A stretch of 64,000 nucleotides of DNA, taken from positions 1 through 64,000 of the forward strand of contig JBBSGB010000009.1 of the NCBI GenBank assembly GCA_038254545.1. Reading direction: 5' to 3'. The notes beneath the pieces are model-generated. The model was given only the letters and a program-made list of their open reading frames with translations, was not told where the DNA came from and ran no database searches. This document shows, in pieces, positions 32,506 to 41,545 of the stretch. The translations under genes were made by a program, and so were the position numbers. Origin of the DNA: CAHJXF01 sp038254545. Lineage in GTDB: Bacteria; Pseudomonadota; Gammaproteobacteria; Burkholderiales; Burkholderiaceae_D. Position 1 is the stretch's first letter. Every line of letters starts with the position of its first letter.

Positions 32506-32933
32506 ATGAAATCTATTTCGAGCGAGGCATGCGCGCGAACGGTTGCATGGTCGCGGCTTCGGGCCGTGGCGTTTGCAGTGGCTGGACTTGCGGCTGCCGG
32601 TGTCCAGGCGTCGCCTGTCGTGTACAACAATCTCCAGGTCACCAATGCGATGGCGTCGGCCTCGCGACCCGACACCGCGGGTTTCGAGATCGAGAGCGCG
32701 GACGACTTCTTGTTGAGCCAAACGACGTCGATCGACCATGCGACCTTCATCGGCTTGATCCAGCCCGGGCCTGCTGGGTTGCCGCCGCCCACGATCTCGG
32801 CGGTCCGTCTCGAGATCTATCGTGTCGTCAGGTGATTCCCGAGCCAGCCACGCTCGGCTTGTTCGCGGCCGGCGGTCTGGTGGCGCTCGTGGCACGTAGA
32901 CGTCGCTTGCCTTTAGCCGTCGGTCCGAGCTGA
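32506..32933 (+). pseudogene. Exported PEP-CTERM protein, internally deleted
   Basis: The 5' part (109 codons) encodes a signal peptide ending GVQA followed by SPVVYNNLQVTNAMA and a SADDFLLSQTTSIDHATF domain start, and stops at 32835. The C-terminal sorting tag, VIPEPATLGLFAAGGLVALVARRR, lies in another frame just behind it and ends at 32933. The middle of a normal PEP-CTERM protein (100 or more residues) is missing and the join is out of frame. PEP-CTERM proteins are recognised and processed by an exosortase and are linked to extracellular matrix. AGAGAGG before ATG 32506 shows the ribosome site survives. The tail overlaps the 3' end of topoisomerase IB on the other strand. Confidence 0.82.
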
Positions 32934-34084
32934 CCCGAAGACGCGGTGGCGCGGGCGGCGCGCTTCGCGGTGCGCGCCTGCGCACGGGTTTCTGCACGCA
33001 GGAAGGCGAGCGCCAGTTTCTCGGCCTTCCTGGGCGCGCCCTTGAAGTCGGCCTCGACCGACTTGTGAAGCGCACCGCTCTTCCACGCCGTGAACACGAT
33101 CGGGTTGATGTATGACTTGCGCGCTACCGTCGGCGTGTTGCGCAACTCGTCGGCCACCGCCTTGATGGTCGCGACGATTGCGGACTTCAACGCGCGCTCG
33201 CTTGCGCGTTGACCGGATGCGTCGGGCAGCGGGGTCGCGGCCAGCAGGCCGATCGCGGACAAGGTCGCGCTCCAGGTCCGGAAGTCCTTCGCGGTGAAGT
33301 CCTCGCCCATCGCATCCTTCAGGTAGGCGTTGACGAGGTCGGACGTGATCGGGTGGCGCACGCCGTCGTCGTCGAGGTACTGGAAGAGCTGCTGCCCGGG
33401 TATGTCCTGGCAACGCCGCACGATGCGCGAGAGCCGCTTGTCGTTGACCGTCACGTCGTGCGCGAGGCCGCCCTTGCCGCGAAACGAGAAGCGCGCACGG
33501 CCTTCGCGCACGAACTGCACGTGCTTGTTCTTCAAGGTCGTCAGGCCGAAGCTCGCGTTGTCGCGCGCGTACTCGGCATTGCCGATGCGGATGCGAGTTG
33601 CGTCGAGCAGGCTCACGACGACGGCAAGAACCTTGTCGCGTGGCAGGCCCGTCAAGTTGAGATCGCGCGCGATGCGGCGACGCAGCCGCGGCAGCGCCTC
33701 GCCGAAAGCGATCATGCGCTCGAACTTCGCGCTGTCGCGCGCCGTACGCCACTCGGGGTGATAGCGATATTGCTTGCGCCCGCGAACATCGTGGCCGGTC
33801 GCCTGCAAGTGTCCGCGCTCGTGCTTGCATATCCATACATCGGTATAGGCCGGAGGGATCGCGAGACTCGCGATTCGCTGCAACGCCTTCGCGTCGCGCA
33901 AGGTCCTTTCGTCAGTGTTCAGATACGCGAAGCGTTCGCCCTTTTTCACGCGGCTGATGCCGGGATCGCTGTCGGACACGTAGACCAGTCCGATCGATGC
34001 GCTCAGCTCGATCGCTTCGGCGACCGACGCCACGGTGTCGGGCGAATCGACGCTGGAGAGGGTTTCTCCGGGAGCGGAAGTCAT
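32828..34084 (-). CDS. DNA topoisomerase IB
   Basis: The 418-residue eukaryotic/poxvirus-type topoisomerase I relaxes supercoils through a 3'-phosphotyrosine. An N-terminal domain precedes the catalytic core with R164 in LLDATRIRIGN, FGLTTLKNKHV, K/R residues of KDFRTWSATL and the nucleophile Y325 in RKSYINP. The core is complete. The last 32 or so residues are read from the antisense of the PEP-CTERM tail and look unnatural. Bacterial TopIB is optional and found in many proteobacteria, sometimes beside repair genes. ATG 34084 overlaps the stop of the upstream DNA polymerase IV gene (ATGA), so the two are translationally coupled. Confidence 0.92.
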   Translation of the reverse strand: MTSAPGETLSSVDSPDTVASVAEAIELSASIGLVYVSDSDPGISRVKKGERFAYLNTDERTLRDAKALQRIASLAIPPAYTDVWICKHERGHLQATGHDVRGRKQYRYHPEWRTARDSAKFERMIAFGEALPRLRRRIARDLNLTGLPRDKVLAVVVSLLDATRIRIGNAEYARDNASFGLTTLKNKHVQFVREGRARFSFRGKGGLAHDVTVNDKRLSRIVRRCQDIPGQQLFQYLDDDGVRHPITSDLVNAYLKDAMGEDFTAKDFRTWSATLSAIGLLAATPLPDASGQRASERALKSAIVATIKAVADELRNTPTVARKSYINPIVFTAWKSGALHKSVEADFKGAPRKAEKLALAFLRAETRAQARTAKRAARATASSGQLGPTAKGKRRLRATSATRPPAANKPSVAGSGIT

Positions 34085-35292
34085 GCGAGATGCTCGAATA
34101 GATCGGATGTCGTTGCTGGATTCGCCGAGGCGGTTGCCGCCAGATCGTCGACGCGCATCAACGTGCCTGCGCGCACGCCGAGCAAACGTATGCGTTTGTC
34201 GAGAGGAGCACGGCGCGCGCATTCGCCGGCGACGCGGCGGATCACCCGCGCATCCTGCGTCGGCATCTGCAGGGTCGTCGCGCGCGTTGCGATGCTGAAG
34301 TCGTCGTAGCGCAGCTTCAATCCGATGTTGCGTGCGACGTAGCCCTTTCTCTGCATGTCGCCCGCCAGCTTTTCGCACAGGTCGGTGAAGATCGCCGAGA
34401 GCGCGGCGCGATCGCGCACCGCGTGCAGGTCGCGATCGAAGGTGGTCTCGCGGCTGATCGACTTGGTTTCGCTTTCGATCACGACGCAGCGCTCGTCGCG
34501 GCCGTGCGCGACCTCGTGCATCCAGCGCGCGGTGTTGCGGCCGAAGCGATCGCCGAGCAGGTCGATGTCGGCTCGTGCCAGTTGACCGATGGTCTCGATG
34601 CCCATGGCCGCCAGCTTGACGCTTGCCTTGGGGCCGATGCCGTTGATCTTCCTGGCCGCGAGCGGCCAGATGCGGGCGGGCACGTCGGTGGTGTCGATGA
34701 TCACGAGGCCGTCGGGTTTCTCCAGGTCCGACGCGATCTTTGCGAGCAGCTTGTTGGGTGCGATGCCGATCGAGCACGATAGGTCGGTCGCGTCCTTGAC
34801 CGCGCGATTGATCGCGCGCGCGACCGGTGCGATCGCTTCGCGGTCGAAGCCACGACTCGACGCCGCAACGATCCCGGTCAGGTCGATGTAGATCTCGTCG
34901 ATGCCCCTGTCCTCGATGTCTGCGGCAATGGTTCGCACCGCCGCCTTGAAGCGCCGCGATTGCTCGCGATAGGCATCGAAGTCGCTGGGCAGCAAGATCG
35001 CATCGGGCGCGAGCTTGGAGGCCTTCATCAAGCCCATCGCCGAATGCACGCCGAGCTTGCGCGCTTCGTAGCTCGCGGTGGTGGCGACGCCGCGGCCTGC
35101 GTAACGTGCCAGCGTCGCGAAGCGTCGCGTGCTCGCACCGGTCTGTGGATCGATGACCTCTTCGGGCTGATGCCTGCGACCCCCGCCCACCACCACCGCG
35201 CGGCCCCGCAGCTCGGGATAGCGCAACAACTCGACGGACGCGTAGAAGGCGTCCATGTCGAGATGGGCGATGATTCGGGTGGAGGCGGGCAT
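34081..35292 (-). CDS. dinB: DNA polymerase IV (Y family)
   Basis: The 403-residue Y-family polymerase performs error-prone translesion synthesis. Catalytic acidic residues are in HLDMDAFYASVEL and GIDEIYIDLTG; the fold continues with SCSIGIAPNKLLAKIASDLEKP, a HhH motif KINGIGPKASVKLAAMG and a little-finger domain. Extra residues after the first strand (GGGRRHQPEEVIDPQTGAS) mark the longer DinB2-like form. No beta-clamp motif is obvious at the C-terminus (SDLFEHLA contains DLF, which may serve). ATG 35292 is used; a longer frame overlaps the divergent MFS gene. It lacks a clear LexA box in the 100 bases upstream. Confidence 0.92.
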   Translation of the reverse strand: MPASTRIIAHLDMDAFYASVELLRYPELRGRAVVVGGGRRHQPEEVIDPQTGASTRRFATLARYAGRGVATTASYEARKLGVHSAMGLMKASKLAPDAILLPSDFDAYREQSRRFKAAVRTIAADIEDRGIDEIYIDLTGIVAASSRGFDREAIAPVARAINRAVKDATDLSCSIGIAPNKLLAKIASDLEKPDGLVIIDTTDVPARIWPLAARKINGIGPKASVKLAAMGIETIGQLARADIDLLGDRFGRNTARWMHEVAHGRDERCVVIESETKSISRETTFDRDLHAVRDRAALSAIFTDLCEKLAGDMQRKGYVARNIGLKLRYDDFSIATRATTLQMPTQDARVIRRVAGECARRAPLDKRIRLLGVRAGTLMRVDDLAATASANPATTSDLFEHLA

Positions 35293-35395
35293 GCGTCGCG
35301 AATGTACCAGCGTCGCGCGTATCCCACGCGAGCCGATCGCGTCGTCGAGTCGGCATCCAGAATTTTTCAACTTTCCAGCGCGGTTTCGATTTCGC

Positions 35396-36844
35396 ATGCG
35401 CCTGCCGCCGCACTTCACGCTTCCCCTGATCATCGCGTGCGCGCTGTTCATGGAGAACCTCGACGGCACCATCATCGCGACGTCGTTGCCGGTGATCGCG
35501 CGCGACCTGGCCGAGAATCCGATCGCATTGAAGCTCGCGCTGACCTCGTATCTCGTCAGCCTCGCGGTCTTCATCCCGATCAGCGGCTGGATGGCCGATC
35601 GCTACGGCTCGCGCACCGTGTTCCGCGCGGCGATCGCGGTGTTCGTGGTCGGCTCGATCGCGTGCGGCTTCTCGAATTCGCTGGCGGGCTTCGTCGTCTC
35701 GCGCTTCGTGCAGGGCATGGGCGGCGCGATGATGGTGCCTGTGGGTCGCATCGTGCTGCTAAAGAGCGTCGAGAAAAGCGAGCTGGTGAAGGTGCTGTCG
35801 TACCTGACGATGCCGGCGTTGCTGGGACCCATCATCGGCCCACCGCTGGGCGGCTTCATCAGCACTTACTTCCATTGGCGCTGGATCTTCTTCATCAACG
35901 TACCGATCGGTTTGCTGGGCTGGACGCTCGCGGGCCGCTACGTGCCGGAGATCGTCGAAGAAGTACGCACGCCGCTCGACTGGGTGGGTTTCGTGCTGTC
36001 GGGCTTCGGCCTGTCGGCACTGACGCTCGGAGCCGCGACCTTCGGCCAGCATCTGATGACCTCGACCCTGTCCGGCCTGTGCATCGTGGGCGGCGTCGTA
36101 TCGCTGGCGGCTTACGTCATGCACGCGCGGCGCTACACGCGCGAAGGAAAATATCCGGTCCTCGACTTCCGCTTCCTTCGCGTGCCGACCTACTTCGCGG
36201 GCGTGGTCGGCGGCACGCTGTTTCGCATCGGGGTGGGCGCGTCGCCATTCCTGTTGCCGTTGATGCTGCAGCTCGGCTTCGGCATGAGCGCGTTGCAGTC
36301 GGGACTGCTCACGTGCTCGTCGGCTGCGGCCGCGATGTTCATGAAGACGCTCGCGACCACGATCCTGAAGCGCTTCGGTTTTCGCACGGTGCTGTCGGCC
36401 AACGCGTTGATTGCATCGGCAACCATCATCGGCTACGGCGTGTTCACAGCGACCACGCCGGTCGCGTGGATGCTCGGCGTGCTGCTCTTCGGCGGCTTCT
36501 TCCGCTCCTTGCAATTCACGTCGTTGAACGCGCTCGGCTATGCGGACATCGAGCGGCGCGACATGGGCCGCGCTGCCGGACTCGCCAATGTCGCGCAGCA
36601 GATGGCGCTCTCGACAGGCGTCACGATCGGCGCCGCGGTCCTCGAAGCGATGACCGCGTCGGCCGGCCGGACCAATGTCACCGCCAGCGATTTCCCGGTA
36701 GCGTTCCTGGTGGTCGGCCTGATTTCCGCTTCGTCGTTCTGGCCGATCTTTCGATTGCCGAAGAATGCGGGCGATGAAGTGTCGGGGCGCGCGATCGAGC
36801 AAGTCGATCCAGAACTCAAGCCCGAAGCGACGCCGCGATCCTGA
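35396..36844 (+). CDS. DHA2-family MFS efflux transporter
   Basis: The 482-residue transporter, about 14 helices, starts MRLPPHFTLPLIIACALFMENLDGTIIATSLP, the diagnostic first helix of DHA2 exporters. It carries motif A (GWMADRYGSRTVFRAAIA) and RFVQGMGGAMMVPVGRIVLLKS. The later helices are typical drug/proton antiporter. It is divergent from dinB-topIB with about 100 bases between the starts, so promoters overlap. No EmrA partner is present. It is a different branch from the DHA2 gene at 21-23 kb. Confidence 0.87.
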   Translation: MRLPPHFTLPLIIACALFMENLDGTIIATSLPVIARDLAENPIALKLALTSYLVSLAVFIPISGWMADRYGSRTVFRAAIAVFVVGSIACGFSNSLAGFVVSRFVQGMGGAMMVPVGRIVLLKSVEKSELVKVLSYLTMPALLGPIIGPPLGGFISTYFHWRWIFFINVPIGLLGWTLAGRYVPEIVEEVRTPLDWVGFVLSGFGLSALTLGAATFGQHLMTSTLSGLCIVGGVVSLAAYVMHARRYTREGKYPVLDFRFLRVPTYFAGVVGGTLFRIGVGASPFLLPLMLQLGFGMSALQSGLLTCSSAAAAMFMKTLATTILKRFGFRTVLSANALIASATIIGYGVFTATTPVAWMLGVLLFGGFFRSLQFTSLNALGYADIERRDMGRAAGLANVAQQMALSTGVTIGAAVLEAMTASAGRTNVTASDFPVAFLVVGLISASSFWPIFRLPKNAGDEVSGRAIEQVDPELKPEATPRS

Positions 36845-36854
36845 GCCGCATACG

Positions 36855-38195
36855 TCAGGCCGCGAGCTGCGGTGAAGCCTCAGCCTGATCTCGCCACACC
36901 GTACGCGCCGCCACGATCAGCAGAACACTCGCGAGTGCCCACGCGATCTCGGGCAGCCACACGATTGTCGGCGTCTTCGCGAAGCCGGTGACGGTGCAGA
37001 TCATGCGCAGGAAGGTTGCGATCGCGATTGCGGAGAACACCATGCCGCTCGCTGTGCCGGCGCCGCGTACCGATGCGCGACCGCCTGACAGCGAGACCGC
37101 GCTGCTGAACACCACCGTCGAGAACACGCCCCAACCACCGCCCGCGACTGCGGTACCGATCACGAGCACGACGAACGATGTGCTGTTCGCGCCGATTGCG
37201 AACGCGATCCATGCGACGGCCATTGCGATCGACGCACCGATCAGCGCGCGATCTGTGGCGGCGATGCGCGCCCCCGGAATCAGGCCCAGCCCGAAACCCA
37301 CCCAGAACCACGCGACCCATATCACCGCATCGGCGCCCACGAAGGGCTTGTAGAGCGGCTGGGCAACGATCGCGGTCAACAGTTGCGTGCCGAACGCCGC
37401 CACCAGCACGGTGCCCGCAAGCGACAGCGCGCGACGTCGCGTGTGACGCTCTCGAACAGGCGATGACGAATCGTCGGCGGCGGTGATATCGCTTTGCTGC
37501 GGCAGCAGCGCTTCCGCGCGCGTGGCCCACAGACCCGCGAGCGCGAGAGCGATCGCGCTGATGGCGATCGGCAGTCGGCTGTCGACGCTCTTCAACACCA
37601 TCGTGAGATAGGGGCCGATGGCGCCCGCGAGACTGATGCCGACCAGCGCCATGCTGACCATGCCGGCGCGTCGCGCGCGCGCCCCGTCGATGGATCCTTT
37701 CTCGCGCCCGACTTCCCGCGCATCTTCGCGAACCCGTCCGAGCAACGAGAAGACTGGCGCGCGCAATGCCGACGAGGTTGCGGCCCACACGTAGATCACG
37801 CCCAGCAGCAGCACCGCGCTGCCGGCCTGCGCGATCCACGGCATTGCCAGCAGCGCCGCCGACGACAGCATGGTGGCTGCGATCATTACGCGTCCGAGTC
37901 GCTTCCACGCCGTGGCGATGCGATCCGCATAGACGCCCGCCCACCAGTCGCACGCGGCGAAGATGATCTGGTCGGAGATCAGCACGTAGATGAACCAGCG
38001 CTTGTCGATGTTCGCCGCCGCAAGCATGCCGGGCAGGAACAGCACGTACATCGTCCACGACAGCGCGAGCAGGCATTGCACGATGAGCACCCACAACGCG
38101 GTCTTGCGGAGCACGGCGGCGTCGGATGCGGGCGCATCCGGCGGTGTGATTGCATCGCTGTCAGATCGAGGATCCATCGGCGCTTCGATTAGCAA
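36855..38195 (-). CDS. MFS transporter of unknown substrate, third gene of the kef unit
   Basis: The 446-residue protein has about 12 helices, with a short hydrophilic N-terminus (SDAITPPDAPASDAAVLRKT) and a large charged loop in the middle (QQSDITAADDSSSPVRERHTRRR). Weak MFS signatures are YADRIATAWKRLGR, a motif A analogue, and GFGLGLIPGARIAATDR. I cannot assign a subfamily. Its start (ATG 38195, or ATG 38177) overlaps the end of kefC by up to 35 bases, so it is probably made from the kef transcript. A role in salt, metabolite or glutathione-conjugate export is conceivable but not shown. Confidence 0.78.
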   Translation of the reverse strand: MLIEAPMDPRSDSDAITPPDAPASDAAVLRKTALWVLIVQCLLALSWTMYVLFLPGMLAAANIDKRWFIYVLISDQIIFAACDWWAGVYADRIATAWKRLGRVMIAATMLSSAALLAMPWIAQAGSAVLLLGVIYVWAATSSALRAPVFSLLGRVREDAREVGREKGSIDGARARRAGMVSMALVGISLAGAIGPYLTMVLKSVDSRLPIAISAIALALAGLWATRAEALLPQQSDITAADDSSSPVRERHTRRRALSLAGTVLVAAFGTQLLTAIVAQPLYKPFVGADAVIWVAWFWVGFGLGLIPGARIAATDRALIGASIAMAVAWIAFAIGANSTSFVVLVIGTAVAGGGWGVFSTVVFSSAVSLSGGRASVRGAGTASGMVFSAIAIATFLRMICTVTGFAKTPTIVWLPEIAWALASVLLIVAARTVWRDQAEASPQLAA

Positions 38196-40017
38196 CTACG
38201 CCCGCACCTTCAGCGACGGCGCCGCTCCAGCCGGCGCCATGCTCGGCGTCGCGACGCACGCGATCGTCGGTCAGCATCTTCTCGAGTTCGTCGCGACCGC
38301 TGCGCACCCGCGCGACGGCCCGTTGTTCGTCACGGAATTCCGGAAGCATGGCTTCTAGCGTGCGCAATGTCGAGCGTCGGAAACGATCGGCGATGCGCCG
38401 CGCTTCATAGGGCCGCATGCCGAGCGATTCGAGCGCCGAGCGGCCGGTGCGCAGCGCCGATTCGAAGGTTTCGCGCTCGACCTGCTGGATGCCCAGTTCA
38501 TGCAGCTCGAGCCAGTGCCGCACGTTGCGCGCGCGCGCCAGGATGCGCAGGTCGGGAAAGGCTTCGGTGACCGCGCGCGCGAGCTGCATGCTGTCGTCGA
38601 CGTCGTCGATCGCGATCACCAGCAGGGCGGCGTCGCGCGCGCCCGCGGCTTCGAGCAGGTCGAGCCGGGTCGCGTCGCCATAGAAGACCTTGGAGCCGAA
38701 GCGACGCAAGAGCTCGATCTGGTCGGGGTCGTGATCGAGCACCACCACCGGATAGCCGCCCGCGTTCAAGGTCCGTCCCACCACCTGCCCGTAGCGACCG
38801 AAGCCCGCGATGATCACCGGCGCGCGCTGATCGATCACATCGGCCGCACGTTCGCGCCGCGCGACGCTGGCGACCAGCCGGTCGGCCGCGATCAGCACGA
38901 TCGGCGTCGCGGCCATCGAGACCGCGACCGCCGCGGTCAGCAACGGCACCCACTGCCCGTCGAGCACGTGGGCCGCGGACGCCACGCTGAACACCACGAA
39001 CGCGAATTCCCCGCCTTGGCCGAGCAGCGCGCCGAATGCGAGGCGCTCGCGGCGTGCGACACCGAGCGGCTTGGCGATCGCGACCAGCACCGCGAACTTG
39101 ATCGCGATCAGGCCCGCGACCAGCAGCGCGAGGAAGGCAGGCCGCGCGAGCACCTGGCCGAAGTCGATCGACATGCCCACGCTGATGAAGAACAGGCCGA
39201 GCAACAGGCCCTTGAACGGCGCGATGTCGGTCTCGAGCGCGCGGCGATACTCGGAGCTTGCGAGCACCACGCCCGCGATGAAGGCGCCCAGCGCCATCGA
39301 CAACCCGGCGAGGCTCATCAACTCGGCGATGCCGACCACGAGCAGCAGCGCGAACGCCGTGAAGACCTCGCGCACATCGGCCTTGGCGACGATGCGCAGC
39401 ACGGGCCGGACCAGATAGCGACCGCCGACGATCACGGATGCGATCGCGGCGACCGCGATCAGCGCGTTCTGCCAGACCGGGTGTGCGTGCTCGACCCGGT
39501 TGCCCACGCCCAGCAATTGAGCAACCAGCGGCACGAGCGCGATCAGCGGAATCGCCGCGATGTCCTGGAACAACAGGATCGCGAATGCCGAGCGACCGGC
39601 TGGAGTCGCCGTCATGTTGCGCTCTTCCATCACCTGCATGCCGATCGCGGTCGACGACATCGCGAGCGCGAAGCCCGCGATCGATGCGGCCGGCCATGCG
39701 AGACCGAGCGTGACCAGCGCGAGCGACAAGAGCGCGCCGGTCGCACCGAGCTGCGCGCCGCCGCCGATGAAGACCGCGCCGCGCAGCTTCCAGAGTTCTT
39801 CGAGATCGAGCTCGAGCCCGATCAGGAACAGCATCAGCACCACGCCGAACTCGGAGACCTGCACGATGCTCTCGGGGTCCGACACCAGTCGCAATCCCCA
39901 GGGTCCGATCACGCAGCCGGCGACCAAGTAGCCAAGAACCGAGCCCAGGCCGAGGCGCTTGGCGAGAGGCACCGCGATCACGGCGGCGGCGAGATAGACG
40001 ATCAGGTCGATGGTCAT
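38161..40017 (-). CDS. kefC: Cation:proton antiporter, KefB/KefC type (CPA2) with TrkA-N domain
   Basis: Residues 1-380 form about 12-13 membrane helices of the CPA2 exchanger fold, including LGYLVAGCVIGPWGL and the DIAAIPLIAL segment with its transport Asp. Residues 395-510 are a TrkA-N (RCK) nucleotide-binding domain: VIIAGFGRYGQVVGRTL, VVLDHDPDQIELLRRFG and VFYGDATR. In E. coli KefC-type systems, glutathione conjugates open potassium efflux and so acidify the cytoplasm during electrophile stress. The kefF-like gene immediately upstream (ATGA overlap) supports this role. The C-terminal 40 residues are hydrophilic and variable. Confidence 0.9.
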   Translation of the reverse strand: MTIDLIVYLAAAVIAVPLAKRLGLGSVLGYLVAGCVIGPWGLRLVSDPESIVQVSEFGVVLMLFLIGLELDLEELWKLRGAVFIGGGAQLGATGALLSLALVTLGLAWPAASIAGFALAMSSTAIGMQVMEERNMTATPAGRSAFAILLFQDIAAIPLIALVPLVAQLLGVGNRVEHAHPVWQNALIAVAAIASVIVGGRYLVRPVLRIVAKADVREVFTAFALLLVVGIAELMSLAGLSMALGAFIAGVVLASSEYRRALETDIAPFKGLLLGLFFISVGMSIDFGQVLARPAFLALLVAGLIAIKFAVLVAIAKPLGVARRERLAFGALLGQGGEFAFVVFSVASAAHVLDGQWVPLLTAAVAVSMAATPIVLIAADRLVASVARRERAADVIDQRAPVIIAGFGRYGQVVGRTLNAGGYPVVVLDHDPDQIELLRRFGSKVFYGDATRLDLLEAAGARDAALLVIAIDDVDDSMQLARAVTEAFPDLRILARARNVRHWLELHELGIQQVERETFESALRTGRSALESLGMRPYEARRIADRFRRSTLRTLEAMLPEFRDEQRAVARVRSGRDELEKMLTDDRVRRDAEHGAGWSGAVAEGAGVVANRSADGSSI

Positions 40018-40631
40018 GCCGACGCGTCCGCGCTCGGTGGGGAAAGCTGCGGCGTGCCGCTGACCTTGTGCGTCTTGCCGAGCGCCGCGACTGACGGCGG
40101 CTTTCTGAAACCGAGCAGGCGCTCGCGATAGCGTTGGCCGGCTTCAGCGACGTGCTCGCGATCTGCGTGCGCGTCGTGAACGATCAATGGGTCGAGCCAG
40201 TGCATGCCGCAGAAGCGTGCGGTCTGCCGTACAGGCGCGATGAAGACTTCGAACGGATGACCGTGCGGACCGTCGGACGCGTAGGCGCGAAAGTCTCCAC
40301 CGGTCGTCACCACCCATTGCATGCTCTTGCCGACCAGCGCAGTGCCGCCTTCGCCATAGGCCCAACCGAGCGCGAGCACGTCGTCGATCCAGAGCTTCAG
40401 CAGCGCCGGCGTGCTGTACCAATAGACCGGATGTTGAAGCACGATCAGATCGGCCGCCGCGAGCGCGCGCTGCTCGACATCGACATCGATATCGAAGTCC
40501 GGATAGAGATCGTAGAGCGAACGCTGCGTGACGAAAGGCAGATCGCCTACCGCTGCGAGCAGCTCGCGATTGGCAAGCGATTGCTCGGCATAGGGATGCG
40601 CATAGATCAGCGCAATGTTCGCGTCGGACAT
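40014..40631 (-). CDS. kefF: KefF/KefG-like NAD(P)H oxidoreductase, ancillary to KefC
   Basis: The 205-residue flavodoxin-fold quinone reductase starts IALIYAHPYAEQSLANREL and contains LIVLQHPVYWYSTPALLKLWIDDVL and WVVTTGGDFRAY. These match the MdaB/KefF family that binds FMN and reduces quinones. In E. coli, KefF associates with KefC and is needed for full efflux activity. Here its TGA overlaps the kefC ATG, so translation is coupled, exactly the arrangement expected for an ancillary subunit. The C-terminal tail of 25 residues is low-complexity. Confidence 0.9.
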   Translation of the reverse strand: MSDANIALIYAHPYAEQSLANRELLAAVGDLPFVTQRSLYDLYPDFDIDVDVEQRALAAADLIVLQHPVYWYSTPALLKLWIDDVLALGWAYGEGGTALVGKSMQWVVTTGGDFRAYASDGPHGHPFEVFIAPVRQTARFCGMHWLDPLIVHDAHADREHVAEAGQRYRERLLGFRKPPSVAALGKTHKVSGTPQLSPPSADASA

Positions 40632-40744
40632 CGCAGGGTTCGCGCGGGGTTGGAAATGGCAGGTGTCGAAAAAAATCGTGAAGCGTGATGGTAAGGCGCA
40701 AAGACGGGGGAGCGGAGCAACCCACGCCTGTTAGAGTCTTGCTC

Positions 40745-41545
40745 ATGAGCGAACACAAACCTCTGGCCCCAGGCACCATCGTTTTTCATCCGGCACGCGG
40801 CTACGGCGTGTTGACCGCCGTCAACCTCCTGACCGGCTGGGTCAGCGCGCGCTTCGGCAACGAAGTCAACACCCTCGACCTGTCGTTGTGCGACGACGGC
40901 ATCGCCTATACCGACGGCACGCCCATCCTGTTTCGCCGCGCCGCGCCCGACTACATGCCACATGCGCGCCTGATGGCAATGGTCCGCGCACTGCACGACG
41001 CAGGCTACCAGCGCCTCTATCTGTACACGTGGCCCAAGCCTTCGGGTCTGCATTGGCGCTGGCATCTGTTCACGGGTCATCGCGATCACGCGGGCTTCTG
41101 GGTCCAGCGGCCGTTGCGGCCGGGATGGTATGGCTCGGGCTCGGACTACAACTTCAATCCCGTGATGGGTTGGGGCGACGCGCCGGGTGCATCGACCGAA
41201 AGCCTGATCCACGCGCTCGCCGCGCACGATCCCGAAGGTCTTGCGCAAGCGCTGGGCCCCGACGCCGATCACGCGGCATGGTTTGCCGACGTATGCGATG
41301 CGCTCTTGCCCAATTACGCATACAGCCTGGGTTGGGAAGCGGCCACGCGCAACCTGCGCCTGCAGGCGAGCGGCCCGCGCGGCATGCCGATCCATCTGCC
41401 GATCATGGCGGTCAAGCGCGGCATCGCGCGCTATCCGGGTTCGGCATTGCCGTGGCCACCGGGATGGACCGATGGCTGGGCGCATCACGGTTATGTGCGC
41501 GCGTTCAGGCGCGCGAGCGATCGGGCGAGCGAGACCGAGGGCTAG
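40745..41545 (+). CDS. Uncharacterised 266-residue protein
   Basis: I do not recognise this family. The N-terminus (PGTIVFHPARGYGVLTAVNLL) resembles a small beta-barrel like that of CarD/SH3 domains. Then comes an aromatic-rich stretch with YQRLYLYTWPKPSGLHWRW and HAGFWVQRPLRPGWYGSGSD, and a conserved-looking C-terminus with LPIMAVKRGIARYPGSALP. Many Trp, Tyr and His residues suggest a folded soluble protein, and there is no signal peptide. It is divergent from the kef unit and converges on the MOSC gene with the two stop codons overlapping in CTAG. The function is open. Confidence 0.7.
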   Translation: MSEHKPLAPGTIVFHPARGYGVLTAVNLLTGWVSARFGNEVNTLDLSLCDDGIAYTDGTPILFRRAAPDYMPHARLMAMVRALHDAGYQRLYLYTWPKPSGLHWRWHLFTGHRDHAGFWVQRPLRPGWYGSGSDYNFNPVMGWGDAPGASTESLIHALAAHDPEGLAQALGPDADHAAWFADVCDALLPNYAYSLGWEAATRNLRLQASGPRGMPIHLPIMAVKRGIARYPGSALPWPPGWTDGWAHHGYVRAFRRASDRASETEG

